NCBI RefSeq assembly: GCF_900119315.1
Contig: NZ_LT827010.1
Span: 7,062,001 to 7,126,000 of the forward strand
DNA length: 64,000 bases
DNA from: Actinoplanes sp. SE50/110
GTDB taxonomy: Bacteria > Actinomycetota > Actinomycetes > Mycobacteriales > Micromonosporaceae
Reading direction: 5' to 3'
A program made the position numbers and the translations under genes. Below, in pieces: positions 25,737 through 35,258 of the stretch; positions within the stretch are counted from its first letter, which is position 1; every line of letters begins with the position of its first letter. Below the pieces are notes generated by a model. The model saw only the letters and a list, made by a program, of their open reading frames with translations. It searched no databases and was not told where the DNA came from.

Positions 25737-26000
25737 TCAGAGATGTCGGTACACGTCCTCGAGGGTGAGACCACTGGCGATCATCAGGACTTGTGCCTGG
25801 TAGAACAGCTGCGAAAGCTCCTCCGCGGTCCGGTCCTTGCCCTCGTGCTCGGCGGCCATCCAGGACTCGGCCGCCTCCTCGACGACCTTCTTCCCGATGA
25901 AGTGGACTCCGCGTTCGAGCGCGGCGACCGTGCCCGAACCGGGGGTCTGCTCCGCCGCCTTGCGCTGCAACTCGGCGAACAGTTCTTCGAACGTCTTCAC
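25737..26000 (-). CDS. hisE: Phosphoribosyl-ATP pyrophosphatase
   Basis: 87 residues, second step of histidine synthesis (PR-ATP to PR-AMP). MazG-like all-alpha protein: KTFEELFAELQRKA at the start, KKVVEEAAESWMAAEHEG (about 39-56) with the metal-binding E-E-x-x-E, and ELSQLFYQAQVLM. Start GTG 25998-26000 with CGTCTCCC rather than a strong site. Upstream gene of the hisE-hisG-PH cluster, divergent from the ABC transporter genes. Confidence 0.93.
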   Translation of the reverse strand: MKTFEELFAELQRKAAEQTPGSGTVAALERGVHFIGKKVVEEAAESWMAAEHEGKDRTAEELSQLFYQAQVLMIASGLTLEDVYRHL

Positions 26001-26078
26001 GGGAGACGATTGTTGCAGCTCATTACGGTCTGACGACGAACGCCCCCAGCGTGTGGGACGTCTTCTAAGCTGCCCGGC

Positions 26079-26951
26079 ATGGTCAGCCGTTTCACCCCCC
26101 TCCTCATGGGCGGCGCCGTGCTGGCGCTCGCCGCCGTCACGGCCTGTTCCCCGGTCGATGACGACACCACGTCCACCGCATCCCCCTCCTCGTCGGTCGC
26201 CGACCCGTGCCGCTCGGGCGCGCTCGCCACGGTCGCGTCCGGCAAACTCACGATCGGCACCGACACCCCGGCCTACGAGCCGTGGTACAAGGACAACAAG
26301 CCGGCCAACGGGCAGGGCTTCGAGTCCGCGGTCGCCTACCAGGTCGCCGAGCGGCTCGGGTACTCCAAGGATCAGGTCGCGTGGACGTCGGTGACGTTCA
26401 CCAACGCGATCGCGCCCGGGCCCAAGAAGTTCGACTTCGACATCAACCAGTTCTCCATCACCGACGAGCGCCGGCAGGCGGTCGACTTCTCCTCGCCGTA
26501 CTACCTCGTGCGGCAGACCGTGATCACGACGAAGAAGTCGAAGATCGCGGGCGCCAAGTCCCTGGCCGACCTGGCCGGCGCCAAGCTGGGTGCCCAGGTG
26601 GGCACCACCAGCTACCAGGCGATCACCGACGTGATCAAGCCGACCGCCAAGCCGTCGGTCTTCAACAGCAACGACGACGCCAAGGCGGCGCTGGTCAACG
26701 GCACCGTCGACGGCATCGTGGTGGACCTGCCGACCGCGTTCTACATGACCGGCGCCGAGCTCAAGGACGGCGTCATCATCGGCCAGCTCCCGCAGGTCGG
26801 CGTGCCCGAGCAGTTCGGCCTGGTGCTCGACAAGGGATCCAAGCTGACCGGCTGCGTCAGCAAGGTGGTCGACCAGCTGCGCCAGGACGGCACCCTCGCG
26901 GTGCTGGAGAAGACCTGGCTCTCCGACGGCGGAGCGCCCGAACTCCAGTGA
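26079..26951 (+). CDS. Amino-acid ABC transporter substrate-binding lipoprotein
   Basis: 290 residues. Lipoprotein signal with lipobox VTAC (Cys23) followed by a Thr/Ser-rich linker, then a family 3 solute-binding domain: GKLTIGTDTPAYEPWYKDN near 53-71, FDFDINQFSITDERRQAVDFSSPY in the middle and a closing KTWLSDGGAPELQ. Family 3 proteins bind polar amino acids such as glutamate. First gene of a three-gene importer; its stop overlaps the permease GTG (GTGA). Confidence 0.9.
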   Translation: MVSRFTPLLMGGAVLALAAVTACSPVDDDTTSTASPSSSVADPCRSGALATVASGKLTIGTDTPAYEPWYKDNKPANGQGFESAVAYQVAERLGYSKDQVAWTSVTFTNAIAPGPKKFDFDINQFSITDERRQAVDFSSPYYLVRQTVITTKKSKIAGAKSLADLAGAKLGAQVGTTSYQAITDVIKPTAKPSVFNSNDDAKAALVNGTVDGIVVDLPTAFYMTGAELKDGVIIGQLPQVGVPEQFGLVLDKGSKLTGCVSKVVDQLRQDGTLAVLEKTWLSDGGAPELQ

Positions 26952-27787
26952 CCTACGCACCGAGTCAGCGGCAGCGTGAGCGGTTCGCCTACCGTCGCCG
27001 GCAGGCGATCCGCTCGGTCCTGCTCGCCGCCCTCTCCACCGCCGTGGCCGGGACGCTGCTCGGCGTCGCGATCACCGGCTCGCCCGGCTGGCCCCGGGTC
27101 AAGCAGTCGTTCTTCGACCCCGAGGTGGCCCGCAAGTACCTGCCGGACATCCTGACCGGGCTCTGGCTCAACCTGAAGCTGCTCTCGGTGTGCGCGGTCC
27201 TCGCACTGCTGCTGGGGCTGCTGATCGCGATCCTGCGGACCACCCGCGGTGCGGTGTTCTTCCCGGTGCGCGCCCTGGCCACCGGATATACGTACGCGCT
27301 CCGCGGCCTGCCGCTGATCATCGTGCTGTACCTGTTCGCGTTCGGCATCCCCGGCCTGCGCCTGCGCGGCACGCCGGACGTGCTGGTGCTGGGCGCCGCA
27401 GCGATCATCGTCACCTACGGGGCGTACCTGGCCGAGGTGTTCCGGGCCGGCATCGAGTCGGTGCACCCCAGCCAGGTCGCCGCGGCCCGCTCGCTGGGGC
27501 TCGGCTATCGCCGGACGATGCGGCACGTGGTGCTCCCGCAGGCGGTCCGCCGGGTCACCCCGCCGCTGCTCAACGACATCGTCGCGCTGCAGAAGGACGT
27601 CGGGCTGATCTCGCTGGCCGGGCCGATCGACGCGATCCGGGCCGCCCAGATCGGCACCGCCGAGTCGGCCAACTTCACCCCGTACGTCGTGGCCGGGGTG
27701 CTCTTCGTCCTGCTCGCCCTGCCGCTGATCGCGGTCACCGACTGGGTGACGCTGCGCGCCGCCCGCCGCCAGAACGCGGGGTCCTGA
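26948..27787 (+). CDS. Amino-acid ABC transporter permease
   Basis: 279 residues from GTG 26948-26950, overlapping the upstream stop. An N-terminal basic segment and transmembrane helix (about 21-43) precede a HisM-type permease core with several helices; the EAA loop that contacts the ATPase is EVFRAGIESVHPSQVAAARSLG near residues 160-181. The protein most likely works as a homodimer because only one permease gene is present. Confidence 0.92.
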   Translation: MTYAPSQRQRERFAYRRRQAIRSVLLAALSTAVAGTLLGVAITGSPGWPRVKQSFFDPEVARKYLPDILTGLWLNLKLLSVCAVLALLLGLLIAILRTTRGAVFFPVRALATGYTYALRGLPLIIVLYLFAFGIPGLRLRGTPDVLVLGAAAIIVTYGAYLAEVFRAGIESVHPSQVAAARSLGLGYRRTMRHVVLPQAVRRVTPPLLNDIVALQKDVGLISLAGPIDAIRAAQIGTAESANFTPYVVAGVLFVLLALPLIAVTDWVTLRAARRQNAGS

Positions 27788-27788
27788 C

Positions 27789-28529
27789 GTGGTGCTCTCC
27801 TGCAGAAACGTGCGCAAGGTGTTCGACGGGCGGACCGTCCTCGACGACCTCAGCCTGGACGTCGGCGAGCACGAGGTGGTGGCCCTGATCGGCGCCTCCG
27901 GCTCGGGCAAGTCGACGCTGCTGCGCTGCGTCAACCTGCTCACCGAGATCGACGACGGCACGATCGGCCTGGACGGCGAGGAGATCACCGACCCGCGGAT
28001 CGACCCGGACCTGGTGCGCCGCAGGATCGGGCTGGTGTTCCAGTCGTTCAACCTGTTCCCGCACATGACCGTGCTGCAGAACATCACCCTGGCCCCGACC
28101 CGGGTGCACGGCCGGCCGGCCGCCGAGGCCCGGGCCCAGGCACTGGAGTGGCTGGAGCGGGTCGGGCTGGCCGACAAGGCGGGCAGTTATCCGGACCGGC
28201 TCTCCGGCGGCCAGCAGCAGCGGGTGGCGATCGTCCGGGCCCTGGTCAACAGCCCGCGGCTGCTGCTGCTCGACGAGGTCACCTCGGCGCTCGACCCGGA
28301 ACTGGTCGGCGAGGTGCTCACCATGATCCGTGACCTCAAGGGCGAGGGCATGACCATGGTCCTGGCCACCCATGAGATGGGTTTCGCCAAGCAGGTCGCC
28401 GATCGGGTGGCCTTCCTGGACGCCGGCCGGGTCCTCGAACAGGGGCCGCCGGAGCAGGTGCTCGGCGACCCCGTCGAGGCACGGACCAGGCAGTTCCTGG
28501 CCCGGATCATCGAAGCCGGTCGGCTCTAG
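27789..28529 (+). CDS. Amino-acid ABC transporter ATP-binding protein
   Basis: 246 residues with every ABC motif: Walker A GASGSGKST near 35-43, Q-loop VFQSFNLFPHMTV near 84-96, signature LSGGQQQRVAIVRA near 138-151, Walker B LLLLDEVTSALDPE near 158-171 and the switch His in ATHEMG. GlnQ/PAAT class. Two GTG codons in tandem (27789, 27792) could start it, one base after the permease stop. It ends 4 bases before the convergent ribH stop. Confidence 0.94.
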   Translation: MVLSCRNVRKVFDGRTVLDDLSLDVGEHEVVALIGASGSGKSTLLRCVNLLTEIDDGTIGLDGEEITDPRIDPDLVRRRIGLVFQSFNLFPHMTVLQNITLAPTRVHGRPAAEARAQALEWLERVGLADKAGSYPDRLSGGQQQRVAIVRALVNSPRLLLLDEVTSALDPELVGEVLTMIRDLKGEGMTMVLATHEMGFAKQVADRVAFLDAGRVLEQGPPEQVLGDPVEARTRQFLARIIEAGRL

Positions 28530-28533
28530 CCGG

Positions 28534-29010
28534 TCAGAACTTCTCCACCTCGCGGATGGCGAGCGCGGCGTCCAGGACGGCCACCGTGCTCTGCCACCCC
28601 TTGTCCTCGATCGAGTCCTCCAGCCCGGCCCGGTCGCGGGCCTGCCCGAGGCTGTGCACGGTCAGCACACCGTGTGCCACCGGGGTCTGCTCGTCCAGGG
28701 CCACCCGGGTCAGCCCGGCCGTGACGGCGTCACAGACGTACTCGAAATGCTGGGTCTCGCCCTTGATCACCACCCCGAGGGCGACCACCGCGTCGCAGCG
28801 CTTGGCCAGTGCCTGCGCGACGACCGGCAGCTCCACCGAGCCGGCCACCCGGGTCACGATCACCTCGGTCACCCCGCAGGCCTCGGCGGCCGACCGGGCC
28901 CGGTCGATCATGTGGTCGACCAGGTCGTTGTGCCAGCGCGAGCCGACGATGCCGAGCCGCAGCCCGGCCGCGTCGACGGTCTGCATGTGCGGATCACCGA
29001 AGCCGGCCAT
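28534..29010 (-). CDS. ribH: 6,7-dimethyl-8-ribityllumazine synthase
   Basis: 158 residues. Condenses the ribityl-uracil with dihydroxybutanone phosphate; forms icosahedral or pentameric assemblies. Signature regions: GIVGSRWHNDLVDHMIDRA near 20-38, and VVALGVVIKGETQHFEYVCDAV near 75-96, which holds the phosphate and catalytic histidine loop. Last gene of the riboflavin operon, 45 bases after ribAB; its 3' end nearly touches the convergent ABC ATPase gene. Confidence 0.96.
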   Translation of the reverse strand: MAGFGDPHMQTVDAAGLRLGIVGSRWHNDLVDHMIDRARSAAEACGVTEVIVTRVAGSVELPVVAQALAKRCDAVVALGVVIKGETQHFEYVCDAVTAGLTRVALDEQTPVAHGVLTVHSLGQARDRAGLEDSIEDKGWQSTVAVLDAALAIREVEKF

Positions 29011-29055
29011 CTCAGTCCCCCTTTTTCGTCATCATCGCCCCGTTCACGGCCGCGG

Positions 29056-30256
<1,201 letters not shown>

Positions 30257-30264
<8 letters not shown>

Positions 30265-30856
30265 TGCGGCTCCCCAGCATCTTCTCGACGTACTTGGCGA
30301 TCACGTCGACCTCGAGGTTGACCGGTTCGCCGATGGCTTTGCTGCCCAGCACGGTGTTCTTGGAGGTGGCCGGGATCATCCCGACCGAGAACGTGTCGCC
30401 GGTGACCGCCATGACGGTCAGCGACACCCCGTCCACCGTGATCGAGCCCTTCTCGACCACGTATTTCGCCAGCTCGGCGGGGAGCGAGAAGGTGACCACC
30501 TCCCACTGATCGGCAGGCTCCCGGCTCTGCAGAGTCGCCACGCCGTCCACGTGCCCCTGCACCAGGTGACCGCCGAGGCGGCTGCCGAGCGCGGCGGCCC
30601 GCTCCAGGTTCACGCTGCTGCCGACCTTGAGCGCGCCCAGCGACGAGCGGCGCAGCGTCTCGCCCATCACGTCGGCGGTGAACACCCCGTCGACGTTGTC
30701 GATCACGGTGAGACAGACGCCGTTGACCGCGATCGAGTCGCCGTCGCGGGCGTCCGAGGTGACCAGTGGGCCGCGTACGGCGATGACCGCCGAGTCTTCG
30801 GAGCCCTCGGTGAGCCGGACGATCTCGCCCAGTTCTTCGACGATGCCAGTGAACAT
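30257..30856 (-). CDS. ribE: Riboflavin synthase alpha chain
   Basis: 199 residues with the family's paired barrel repeats. MFTGIVEELGEI at the start; repeat 1 has AVNGVCLTV and GHLVQGHVDGVA, repeat 2 has SITVDGVSLTV. Dismutates two lumazine molecules to riboflavin. The start at ATG 30854-30856 is 5 bases after the ribD stop. An in-frame extension reaching far upstream through the ribD gene in another frame is a high-GC artefact. Confidence 0.96.
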
Positions 30857-30861
30857 AAGCG

Positions 30862-31917
30862 TCAGTTCTCCTTGTGGCGGAGCGTGGCGGTGAAGCGCAG
30901 GTCGCCCCCGATCTGCGCGATGTCGGTGAAGTCCAGTTCGAGCGCGTCGGCGATGGTGCCGACGCCGGCGTCGACCAGGGCGGCCCGGCCGGCGCCGAGC
31001 AGTTTCGGCGCGACGTAGCCGATCACCCGGTCGACCAGACCGGCCGCCAGGAACGCGCCGGCCAGTGTCGGGCCGCCCTCCAGCAGCACGTTGCGGATGC
31101 CGCGGTCGTACAGGCCGGTGAGCACGGCGGTCAGGTCGACGCGGCCGTCCGGCCCGGCGCCGACCTCGTCGGCGGTGACGATCCAGGTGGGTGCCGCCGC
31201 GTCCCGGACCCGGGCGTTCTCCGGCGTTCGCCGGTGCGAGTCGACGACGACGCGCAGCGGCTGTCTGATGGCGAGCGAGCCGTCCCGCAGATCGCGGACG
31301 GTCAGCTGCGGGTCGTCGGCGAGCACGGTGCCGACCCCGGCCACGATCGCGTCGACGGTGCTGCGCAGCAGGTGCACGTCGAACCGGGACTCGGCGGAAC
31401 TCACCCACTGGCTGGTGCCGTCGGCGGCGGCCGAGCGCCCGTCCAGGGTGGCGGCGAACTTCCAGGTGACGAACGGCCGGCCGCGGCGCACCGCGGTCAG
31501 CCAGGCGAGATTGCCGAGCTCCGCCTCGGCGCGGCGGACCCCGGTCTCCACCTGGACACCGGCCGCGCGCAGGGTGGCGGCGCCCCCCGAGGCGACCGGG
31601 TTCGGATCGTCGACGGCGATCACCACGCGGCGCAGGCCGGCCTGCAGCAGCGCGTCCGAGCACGGGCCGGTGCGGCCGGTGTGGTTGCACGGCTCCAGGG
31701 TCACCACGCAGGTGCCGCCGCGGGCCCGCTCGCCGGCCTGGGCCAGCGCGACGATCTCGGCGTGCGGGCCGCCGGCGTACGCGTGGAAGCCCTCGCCGAC
31801 CACCTCGCCGGCGGCGTCGAGCAGCAGGCAGCCGACCACCGGGTTGGGGCTGGTCGTGCCGAGGCCCCGGGCGGCCAGCGCAATCGCGCGGCGCATCGCC
31901 TCGTCCTCGGTCACCAT
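30862..31917 (-). CDS. ribD: Bifunctional pyrimidine deaminase/reductase RibD
   Basis: 351 residues. The N-terminal deaminase domain has the zinc site HAEIVAL (about 51-57) and TLEPCNHTGRTGPCSDALL (about 75-93). The C-terminal NADPH reductase domain starts near 150 and includes LLEGGPTLAGAFLAAGLVDR near 275-295. First gene of the operon, with a GGGAGGA site before ATG 31915-31917. The 400-base leader carries an FMN riboswitch, a terminator hairpin and hairpin repeats. Confidence 0.96.
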   Translation of the reverse strand: MVTEDEAMRRAIALAARGLGTTSPNPVVGCLLLDAAGEVVGEGFHAYAGGPHAEIVALAQAGERARGGTCVVTLEPCNHTGRTGPCSDALLQAGLRRVVIAVDDPNPVASGGAATLRAAGVQVETGVRRAEAELGNLAWLTAVRRGRPFVTWKFAATLDGRSAAADGTSQWVSSAESRFDVHLLRSTVDAIVAGVGTVLADDPQLTVRDLRDGSLAIRQPLRVVVDSHRRTPENARVRDAAAPTWIVTADEVGAGPDGRVDLTAVLTGLYDRGIRNVLLEGGPTLAGAFLAAGLVDRVIGYVAPKLLGAGRAALVDAGVGTIADALELDFTDIAQIGGDLRFTATLRHKEN

Positions 31918-31939
31918 CGCGCCCGTCCTCCCGCGCTCT

Positions 31940-32150
31940 CATCGGCCGCGCGAGGGGCTCGCGCACCGTCATCCGTCGCGCGAAAGGCTCGCGCGACATC
32001 CTCGGCCGCGCGAAGGGCTCGCGCGGTGTCGTCGGCCGCGCGAAAGGCTCGCGCGACATCCTCGGCCGCGCGAAAGGCTCGCGCGACATCCTCGGCCGCG
32101 CGAAGGGCTCGCGCGACATCCTCGGCCGCGCGAAGGGCTCGCGCGGTGTC
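31940..32150 (-). repeat. Seven tandem 30-bp hairpin repeats in the rib operon leader
   Basis: A 30-bp unit recurs seven times head to tail (cores at about 31947, 31977, 32007, 32037, 32067, 32097 and 32127). Each core is CGCGCGA-AAGGC-TCGCGCG or a near variant, a perfect 7-bp stem with a 5-base loop. The array lies in the untranslated leader between the riboswitch terminator and the ribD ribosome binding site. In one ribD-strand frame most units start with ATG (MSREPFARPR); in another, units read RAAEDVARAF and the frame ends in a TGA overlapping the ribD ATG. No ribosome binding site supports either peptide. Confidence 0.9.
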
Positions 32151-32225
32151 GTGCGCGCGATGGTCGTCGCGCGGCCTTGTCACGCGCGACGAGCGAAGGG
32201 AGAAAACGCCAAGAACCAGACACTT

Positions 32226-32248
32226 CGGGGTACGCTTCGCGTACCCCG
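32226..32248 (-). terminator. Expression-platform hairpin of the FMN riboswitch
   Basis: Perfect 10-bp stem CGGGGTACGC / GCGTACCCCG with a 3-base loop (GAA on the ribD strand), about 75 bases downstream of the riboswitch aptamer. On that strand it is followed by AAGTGTCTGGTTCTTGGCGTTTT. Probably the FMN-controlled terminator, although the tail is not a classical U-tract. Confidence 0.6.
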
Positions 32249-32321
32249 GCGAGGCCACGGCCCTGCGGGGGCCCCGACCCGAGTGCACCCCGTGTCAGGG
32301 CACACCCGTCCGATTCCGCGC

Positions 32322-32488
32322 GCTGTCTCCCATCCGGACTGTCTGACCGAGCCTGCGCCCGATCAACCGTCGGCCCCGGAGTCTCACCAGGTCCACCGGC
32401 CGTCCGTGGTGCGGACGTCCGGGTCGCGGGCTTACCGCCGCCAAAGGCAACGGATCACCGCCGGTTCGGAATTTCACCGAGTCCCGCC
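32322..32488 (-). promoter_or_regulatory. FMN riboswitch (RFN element)
   Basis: Read on the ribD strand, the conserved RFN blocks appear in order: GGTGAAATTCCGAACCGGCG, AAGCCCGCGACC, CTGGTGAGACTCCGGGGCCG, ACGGTT and the closing AGTCCGGATGGGAGACAG. These fold into the six-helix FMN aptamer. FMN binding would stop expression of ribD-ribE-ribAB-ribH. Confidence 0.95.
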
Positions 32489-32556
32489 AGCGCGTGGTGG
32501 GTTATCCCCGAGTCTTGCACGGCTTGGCGAATTTGCCACCCCGTGCGTCGTGGATC

Positions 32557-33738
32557 TCACAACGGCTTGGTGACCATGGCGCTGACCAGGGTCGCCGCGT
32601 GCTCGACCTCGTCCTCGGTGTTGTAGTAGTGCGGCGAGAAGCGGACCAGCGGCGGCGGATCGCGGTCCTCGGTGTCGAACTGCTGGTGCGCCGGCACGGT
32701 CGAGGTCACGTTCACCCCGGACTCGGCGAGCCGCGCCACCACCTGCTCGGCGCCCACCCCGGCCACCTCCGCGGTGACGATCGCGCACCGCTCGCGACCG
32801 AGGTCATAAACGGTCACGCCGGGAGTGTCCTCCAGCAGCCCGCGCATCCGGTCGCCGAGCTCCGCGTTGCGCTTGCCGATCTCGCCGAGCCCCAGATTGA
32901 GCGCCTGGTCGACCGCCGCGCCCAGACCGAGCACCGCCGCGTAGTTCAGCTCCCAGGTGGCGAACCGCTGCGCCCCGGGCACCCAGCCGAAGCCCCGCGC
33001 GCCGTCCCAGTCCGCCGACTGGATCTCCACCACGTGCGGTTCGAGCTGCTCAAGGATGCCGTCGCGGACCCAGAGGAACCCGGTGCCGCGCGGCCCGCGC
33101 AGGAATTTGCGCCCCGTACCGCACAGGAAGTCGCATCCGATCTCGGTGACGTCGACCGGGAACTGGCCCACCGACTGCGTCGCGTCCAGCAGATAGGGCA
33201 CCCCCGCGGCCCGTGCGATCCGCCCCACCTCGGCGGCCGGATTGACCAGACCACCGGCCGTCGGCACGTGGGTCAGGCCGATCACTTTCGCCCGCTCGTC
33301 GATCAGCCCGGCGAGCGCGACCGTGTCGATCTGCCCGTGCTCGTCGTTCGGCACCACGACGATCTCGGCGCCGACCCGCCGGGCCGCCTGCAGGTAGCCC
33401 AGCACGTTGCTGCCGTACTCGTTGCGCCCGGTCAGCACCCGGTCGCCGGCCTTCAGCGGCACCGCGTGGAACGCCGCCTGCCAGGCGTGCGTCGCATTGT
33501 CGAACAGCGCGATCTCGTCGGCCCGCCCGCCGAGCAGCTCGGCGAGACCGGCGTAGACCGCGGCGACCCGGTCGGCGACCGCGCCGGCCGCCTCGTACCC
33601 GCCGATCTCGGCCTCCAGCCGCAGGTGTGCGACCACGGTGTCCAGCGTCGCCTGCGACATCAGCGCGGCGCCCGCGTTGTTCAGATGAATCCGGTGGCGG
33701 CAGCCCGGAGTGCCGGCCCGGAGTGCGTCGACGTCCAT
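32557..33738 (-). CDS. Class V PLP-dependent aminotransferase-like enzyme
   Basis: 393 residues of the cysteine desulfurase/isopenicillin-epimerase fold. HLNNAGAALMS near 18-28 is the typical start; LLDATQSVGQFPVD near 185-198 has the cofactor Asp, and GTGRKFLRGPRGTGFL carries the PLP lysine at residue 211. The cysteine loop of true desulfurases is not evident. The reaction is unknown: a C-S lyase or epimerase-type activity is possible, including an EgtE-like role given egtAB elsewhere, but the context does not support this. Divergent from a TetR-plsC pair. Confidence 0.8.
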   Translation of the reverse strand: MDVDALRAGTPGCRHRIHLNNAGAALMSQATLDTVVAHLRLEAEIGGYEAAGAVADRVAAVYAGLAELLGGRADEIALFDNATHAWQAAFHAVPLKAGDRVLTGRNEYGSNVLGYLQAARRVGAEIVVVPNDEHGQIDTVALAGLIDERAKVIGLTHVPTAGGLVNPAAEVGRIARAAGVPYLLDATQSVGQFPVDVTEIGCDFLCGTGRKFLRGPRGTGFLWVRDGILEQLEPHVVEIQSADWDGARGFGWVPGAQRFATWELNYAAVLGLGAAVDQALNLGLGEIGKRNAELGDRMRGLLEDTPGVTVYDLGRERCAIVTAEVAGVGAEQVVARLAESGVNVTSTVPAHQQFDTEDRDPPPLVRFSPHYYNTEDEVEHAATLVSAMVTKPL

Positions 33739-33778
33739 ACCGGCAGATTGTCAGAACCGCCGCCCGCCCGCACCTGTC

Positions 33779-33816
33779 GTAGACAGTGTCTACTCACTCT
33801 GGTAGACACTGTCTAT
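33779..33816. promoter_or_regulatory. Paired 15-bp operators for the divergent TetR regulator
   Basis: Two palindromes, GTAGACAGTGTCTAC (33779-33793, perfect around a central base) and GTAGACACTGTCTAT (33802-33816), are 23 bases apart centre to centre, about two helical turns. The second runs into the regulator's ATG at 33815. They are almost certainly the binding sites of the adjacent TetR protein and can control both directions. Confidence 0.8.
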
Positions 33817-34411
33817 GCCCGCTGACGACGCCTTACGCGACCGCCTGGTCCGAGTCGGCGCGGAGTTGTTGCGCACGGAAGGTCCAGGCACCCTCTCACT
33901 GCGTGAGATAGCCCGCCGCGCCGGCGTCTCGCACGGCGCACCGCGCCGCTACTTCCCCACCCACCTGTCGCTGCTGTCCGCGATCGCCCACGTCGGCTTC
34001 GCCGACCTGAAAACCCAGGTGCAGGCGGCACTCGAGGCGGCCGGTCCGGATCCGCGCCGCCGGTTGGCCACACTGGCGAGGTTGTACGTTCGTTTCGCCG
34101 CCACCGATCGCGCCATGTTCGACCTGATGTTCCGCCACGACCTGCTGCAGAGTGGCGGCGAGCTGGGCCTGCGGCACGCCGCGCTCCCCCTGTTCACCCT
34201 TCTGGTGGAGCTGGTCACCGCGGTCCACCCCACCCCGGACCCACCCGCCGAGATCACCGCGGCCGCCCTCTGGTCCGCCCTGCACGGCCTGGCCGAGCTC
34301 TCGAACTGGGGCTCGCTCACCCTGGCCACCGGCGAAACCGATCCCGCCTCGGTGATCGACGCCATCCTCACCGCACATCTAGGCCCACGTCGCACCACGG
34401 AAGGCGCTTGA
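33815..34411 (+). CDS. TetR-family transcriptional regulator
   Basis: 198 residues. Helix-turn-helix at about 8-50: VGAELLRTEGPGTLSLREIARRAG, VSHGAPRRYFPTHLSLLSAIA; the C-terminal domain resembles TetR_C_33-type ligand-binding folds, with residues PAEITAAALWSALHGLAEL late in the protein. The operator overlaps the ATG and no ribosome binding site is present, so the mRNA may be leaderless and repression very tight. Followed by plsC with a TGATG stop-start overlap. Confidence 0.87.
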   Translation: MPADDALRDRLVRVGAELLRTEGPGTLSLREIARRAGVSHGAPRRYFPTHLSLLSAIAHVGFADLKTQVQAALEAAGPDPRRRLATLARLYVRFAATDRAMFDLMFRHDLLQSGGELGLRHAALPLFTLLVELVTAVHPTPDPPAEITAAALWSALHGLAELSNWGSLTLATGETDPASVIDAILTAHLGPRRTTEGA

Positions 34412-35088
34412 TGCCCGCAACGCCGCCCCGCAACCGTTCGAAACCCGGAATGCCGCCCCTCTACCGCGCCGCCCGCGGCAGCCTCGGCCTGCTCCTGCGC
34501 GGCCTGTGGCCGACCACCGTCACCGGCCTGGAAAATCTGCCATCCTCCGGCGCGATCCTCTGCGCCAACCACCACGCCATCGCCGACCAGATCTTCCTCG
34601 GCGTCACCACCCCCCGGCACATCGCCTTCTGGGCCAAAGCCGAATACTTCCGCGGCAACCCGCTCACCCGCCACGTGGTCACCGGCATGGGCGCCATTCC
34701 GGTCGAACGCGCCGGCGGCCGCGCGGTCCTGACCGCCTTCGACGCCGCCATCCCGATTCTCAAGGCCGGCGGCCTGGTCGCCGTCTTCCCGGAGGGCACC
34801 CGCTCCCCCGACGGCCGCCTCTACCGCGGCCGCACCGGCGCCGTCCGCCTGGCCGGCCAGGCCGGCGTCCCCATCGTCCCGGTCGGCATCCTCGGCACCG
34901 ACCGCATCCGCCCCACCGGCCGCCACCTCCCGCGTCCGCAGCCGATCACCCTGACCTTCGGCCCCGCCATCGAAATCCGGGTCAACTCGGCCCGCGATGC
35001 CCGCCGCCTCACCGACCGGGTCATCGCCGCCATCCAATCCCTGACCGGCCAGGAATACGTCCCCACATACGCCCCGGCACGCCGCTGA
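34411..35088 (+). CDS. 1-acyl-glycerol-3-phosphate acyltransferase family (PlsC-like)
   Basis: 225 residues from ATG 34411, overlapping the TetR stop, with an ACGGAAGG site inside the upstream gene. The acyltransferase motifs are present: NHHAIAD with the H-x4-D pair His54-Asp59, a G-x-I-P-V-E-R segment (GAIPVERAGG) for substrate binding, FPEGTRSPDG near 128-137, and VPIVPVGI. A lysophospholipid acyltransferase acting at the membrane is expected. Co-expression with a TetR regulator suggests lipid-responsive control. Confidence 0.87.
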   Translation: MPATPPRNRSKPGMPPLYRAARGSLGLLLRGLWPTTVTGLENLPSSGAILCANHHAIADQIFLGVTTPRHIAFWAKAEYFRGNPLTRHVVTGMGAIPVERAGGRAVLTAFDAAIPILKAGGLVAVFPEGTRSPDGRLYRGRTGAVRLAGQAGVPIVPVGILGTDRIRPTGRHLPRPQPITLTFGPAIEIRVNSARDARRLTDRVIAAIQSLTGQEYVPTYAPARR

Positions 35089-35258
35089 GATCCAGGGGGT
35101 TGTGGTACAGCCCATGGTGAGATCCGCCCTTAGGCGTCCGCGACGACGTGCGTGATCAGCCCAGCCGGCCCGGGCGCGGTCGGCCACCCTGCACACCATG
35201 GCTCGTCCCGGCTACCGGCGAGGCCCCGACAACCGGTGGACGCAACCGGCGGAGAAGC

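Noticed and set aside
31940..32150. Possible CRISPR array in the rib leader
   Set aside because: Thirty-base units with no spacers; the array is a tandem repeat.
31911..32288. A 125-codon leader ORF with RAAEDVARAF repeats ending on the ribD ATG
   Set aside because: No ribosome binding site or recognisable start, and it runs through the terminator hairpin; kept only as a point within the leader finding.
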